Origin: Amia ocellicauda
Lineage: Eukaryota; Chordata; Actinopteri; Amiiformes; Amiidae
Direction: 5' to 3'
Assembly: GCF_036373705.1 (NCBI RefSeq)
Contig: NW_027102659.1
Span: 744,001 to 808,000, forward strand
DNA length: 64,000 bases
Part shown: positions 62,522 to 64,000 of the stretch, one piece after another
Layout of the letters: each line of letters opens with the position of its first letter
Numbering within the stretch: the first letter of the stretch is position 1
Translations under genes and position numbers: made by a program
Notes under the pieces: generated by a model
Seen by the model: the letters and a program-made list of their open reading frames with translations, nothing else
Databases searched by the model: none
What the model was told of the DNA's origin: nothing

Positions 62522-63545
62522 GCCATTTCATCAACACATATTTTTTCCGGTTCTGGGTTTTTTCATCTAATATCTTTTCAACTCTGTATACACTGTCTTT
62601 ACCCACAATAATTTTTTGTAACTTGGCTTCGTAAAACGTTCCTTCTATATCCTCCCCGTCATAGTCTTTTAACCGGTACACGGGGGGGTCTCTAGCCAAC
62701 TGTTCGGTAACTGTAAAATATTCGTCAGAAAATGTTTGTTCATAACCTTTGGCAAAAGTACTCCTTAGCTTTGAAACGCGAACCACATCACCGATGTTGA
62801 ACTTATAAGTAGTTTTTCCCTTCTTAATAAATGGTCCGTATAATTTTTTATAGACCTTAAAAGAATTACTTTGATCAACATCTATAGGCTTCATTTTAAT
62901 ACTGGTGTGATACCCTTGGTTGTAAGCATCGATAAAATCTTGAACTTTATCAAAATACTTGAACGTGTTGACCGCTGTAAAATATCTCCATATTTTGGTC
63001 TTCATGGTGCGGTTAAACATCTCCACTACCGATGCCTTAAGCTCATTACCGGTGGTGAAATGATGTATTTTGTGTCTCTTCAGTAGATTCTGAAATTCTC
63101 TGGTGAGAAACTCTTTTCCTTTATCAGTCTGCAGTTTTTTAGGACATCGACCCTGGGACAATATATCCTCAAAGGCCCTTGTCACCGCCCGACCTGTTTT
63201 ATTATGTAGAATGCGAGCCCAGGCATATTTTGATAACACATCGATACACATCAACATCAATTTGTGACCATTGTTATGTTTTGATAAATTTGACATATCG
63301 ACTAGATCCATTTGCCATTGTGAGTCTATGTCAGTTGCATATACGCAGTTTCTTTTAAAGTTAATCCTGAGAGGTTTATGTAAGGTATAGGCGTCTTGTT
63401 CCCGTAACCATTCTGAAACAACCACATCATTAACCTTCACTCCGGCCTCAGCGAGTCCTCTTTGAAAACCCTTCTTACCCGCCAAACCCCCAATCTTGGC
63501 TGGGTTGTAGTATAGTTCCTGCATTTGGGGAGCTTGCCGAGTCAT
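62454..63545 (-). CDS. Chromodomain integrase, copy 4
   Basis: 363 aa, uninterrupted. Core acidic residues and chromodomain as in copy 1; the residue after the catalytic Glu is Met instead of Arg (VVEMFNRT). With copy 1 it is one of two integrases that could be functional. Confidence 0.92.
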   Translation of the reverse strand: MTRQAPQMQELYYNPAKIGGLAGKKGFQRGLAEAGVKVNDVVVSEWLREQDAYTLHKPLRINFKRNCVYATDIDSQWQMDLVDMSNLSKHNNGHKLMLMCIDVLSKYAWARILHNKTGRAVTRAFEDILSQGRCPKKLQTDKGKEFLTREFQNLLKRHKIHHFTTGNELKASVVEMFNRTMKTKIWRYFTAVNTFKYFDKVQDFIDAYNQGYHTSIKMKPIDVDQSNSFKVYKKLYGPFIKKGKTTYKFNIGDVVRVSKLRSTFAKGYEQTFSDEYFTVTEQLARDPPVYRLKDYDGEDIEGTFYEAKLQKIIVGKDSVYRVEKILDEKTQNRKKYVLMKWLGWPEKFNSWVPEQQVCDIQSL

Positions 63546-63600
63546 TCTGTCAAATAACCACACAGACCCACACTATGCGCAAAGTTTTTATACAAGGTTT

Positions 63601-63606
63601 TTTATT
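63601..63606 (-). terminator. Poly(A) signal of the right-end genes, copy 4
   Basis: AATAAA on the - strand between the integrase start and the Bcl-2-like ORF. Confidence 0.5.
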
Positions 63607-63717
63607 CAACTTCAGGAGAGCAGATACCCCTTTTTAGACATTTGAGAAAAGTATAACATACACAACAATTTTTTCTACGGTCCAGACAAAAAGAAATCAG
63701 ATGATTGGTTACTTGAT

Positions 63718-64000
63718 CTATATCAACAAATATACCTGTTTCTTTATCTTGTAGGCACACACCTCAGTTACATATGTAAATAAAACAACAATATGACCTA
63801 TTTTAAAAGTAAACAGAGGTGTATTAAACATGCTCAGTAAAAGGTCATACAGATGTTGATGAAATGGCCTAATATCATTCTTGGCCCCCTTGAGCGCTTC
63901 ATCCCAGTGTTCGTACCCCCCGGTCTTTGTTACAGCAGCCATTAACTTTTCCAGGTTTGAAAGTTGATCCTCATCGATGGTTAAATCTGTAGAGAAAAGG
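63718..64000 (-). CDS. Bcl-2-like small protein, partial at window end, copy 4
   Basis: Open from the window edge to the stop at 63718; Leu is encoded where copies 1 and 2 have TGA. The BH1-like segment is present. The start is outside the window. Confidence 0.5.
   Translation of the reverse strand, partial: LFSTDLTIDEDQLSNLEKLMAAVTKTGGYEHWDEALKGAKNDIRPFHQHLYDLLLSMFNTPLFTFKIGHIVVLFTYVTEVCAYKIKKQVYLLI

Larger units (their letters stand above)
50495..64000. mobile_element. Polinton/adintovirus-like element, copy 4 (left end truncated, right end outside window)
   Basis: The left junction falls at the same ACAACAG/ACAATAG microhomology as copy 2, so about 870 bases including the inverted repeat are missing. 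Intact here: 265-codon protein, 111-aa protein, protease, basic virion protein and integrase; the major capsid gene is open but has lost its stop. It shares the undamaged state of several sites with copy 1. Confidence 0.92.

Noticed and set aside
1-64000. Assembly artefact or rolling-circle concatemer as cause of the four copies
   Set aside because: Copies differ by private indels and substitutions and are separated by host tRNA units with a target duplication, which neither explanation predicts.
1-64000. CRISPR array, rRNA or bacterial operon features
   Set aside because: No spaced short repeats, no rRNA-like sequence, and the genes show eukaryotic introns and poly(A) signals.

Overview
The window is animal (probably vertebrate, most likely fish-like) nuclear DNA carrying four head-to-tail copies of one Maverick/Polinton-type element, the class also described as adintoviruses. 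They sit in a cluster of tRNA-Val repeat units. The host assignment rests on the vertebrate-type tRNA-Val sequences, spliceosomal introns, AATAAA signals and microsatellites; the species cannot be read from the window.

Layout: copy 1 = 1-14116 (left end outside the window); tRNA cluster 1 = 14117-15378; copy 2 = about 15379-30541 (truncated at both ends); tRNA cluster 2 = 30542-32669; copy 3 = 32676-48845 (complete at both ends, 16170 bp, 185-bp terminal inverted repeats, 6-bp target duplication CTTATG); tRNA cluster 3 = 48846-50494; copy 4 = about 50495 to the window end (left end truncated).

Each copy has the same plan. On the + strand, left to right: a seven-exon spliced gene of unknown function, a 265-codon repeat-bearing protein, a protein-primed family B DNA polymerase, a packaging-type ATPase, a small basic protein and a 247-aa conserved protein. 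On the - strand, reading leftwards from the right end: an acidic protein, a Cys/His-motif protein, a small Bcl-2-like protein, a chromodomain integrase, penton-like minor capsid protein, a basic virion-type protein, the double-jelly-roll major capsid protein and an adenain-like protease. The two gene blocks converge on back-to-back poly(A) signals. Replication (polymerase), integration (integrase plus inverted repeats), packaging (ATPase), capsid (major, minor) and maturation (protease) functions are all represented.

The copies are very similar but carry many private lesions, so they are not a simple assembly repeat. Some lesions are common to all four (a TAA in the polymerase, a frame break in the penton gene, a TGA near the start of the 265-codon gene). 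This suggests a broken or unusually expressed ancestor that was amplified together with its tRNA flanks. Other lesions are shared in conflicting pairs, which points to exchange between copies. Only the 111-aa basic protein and the 265-codon ORF are open in all four copies; the polymerase and penton genes are intact in none.
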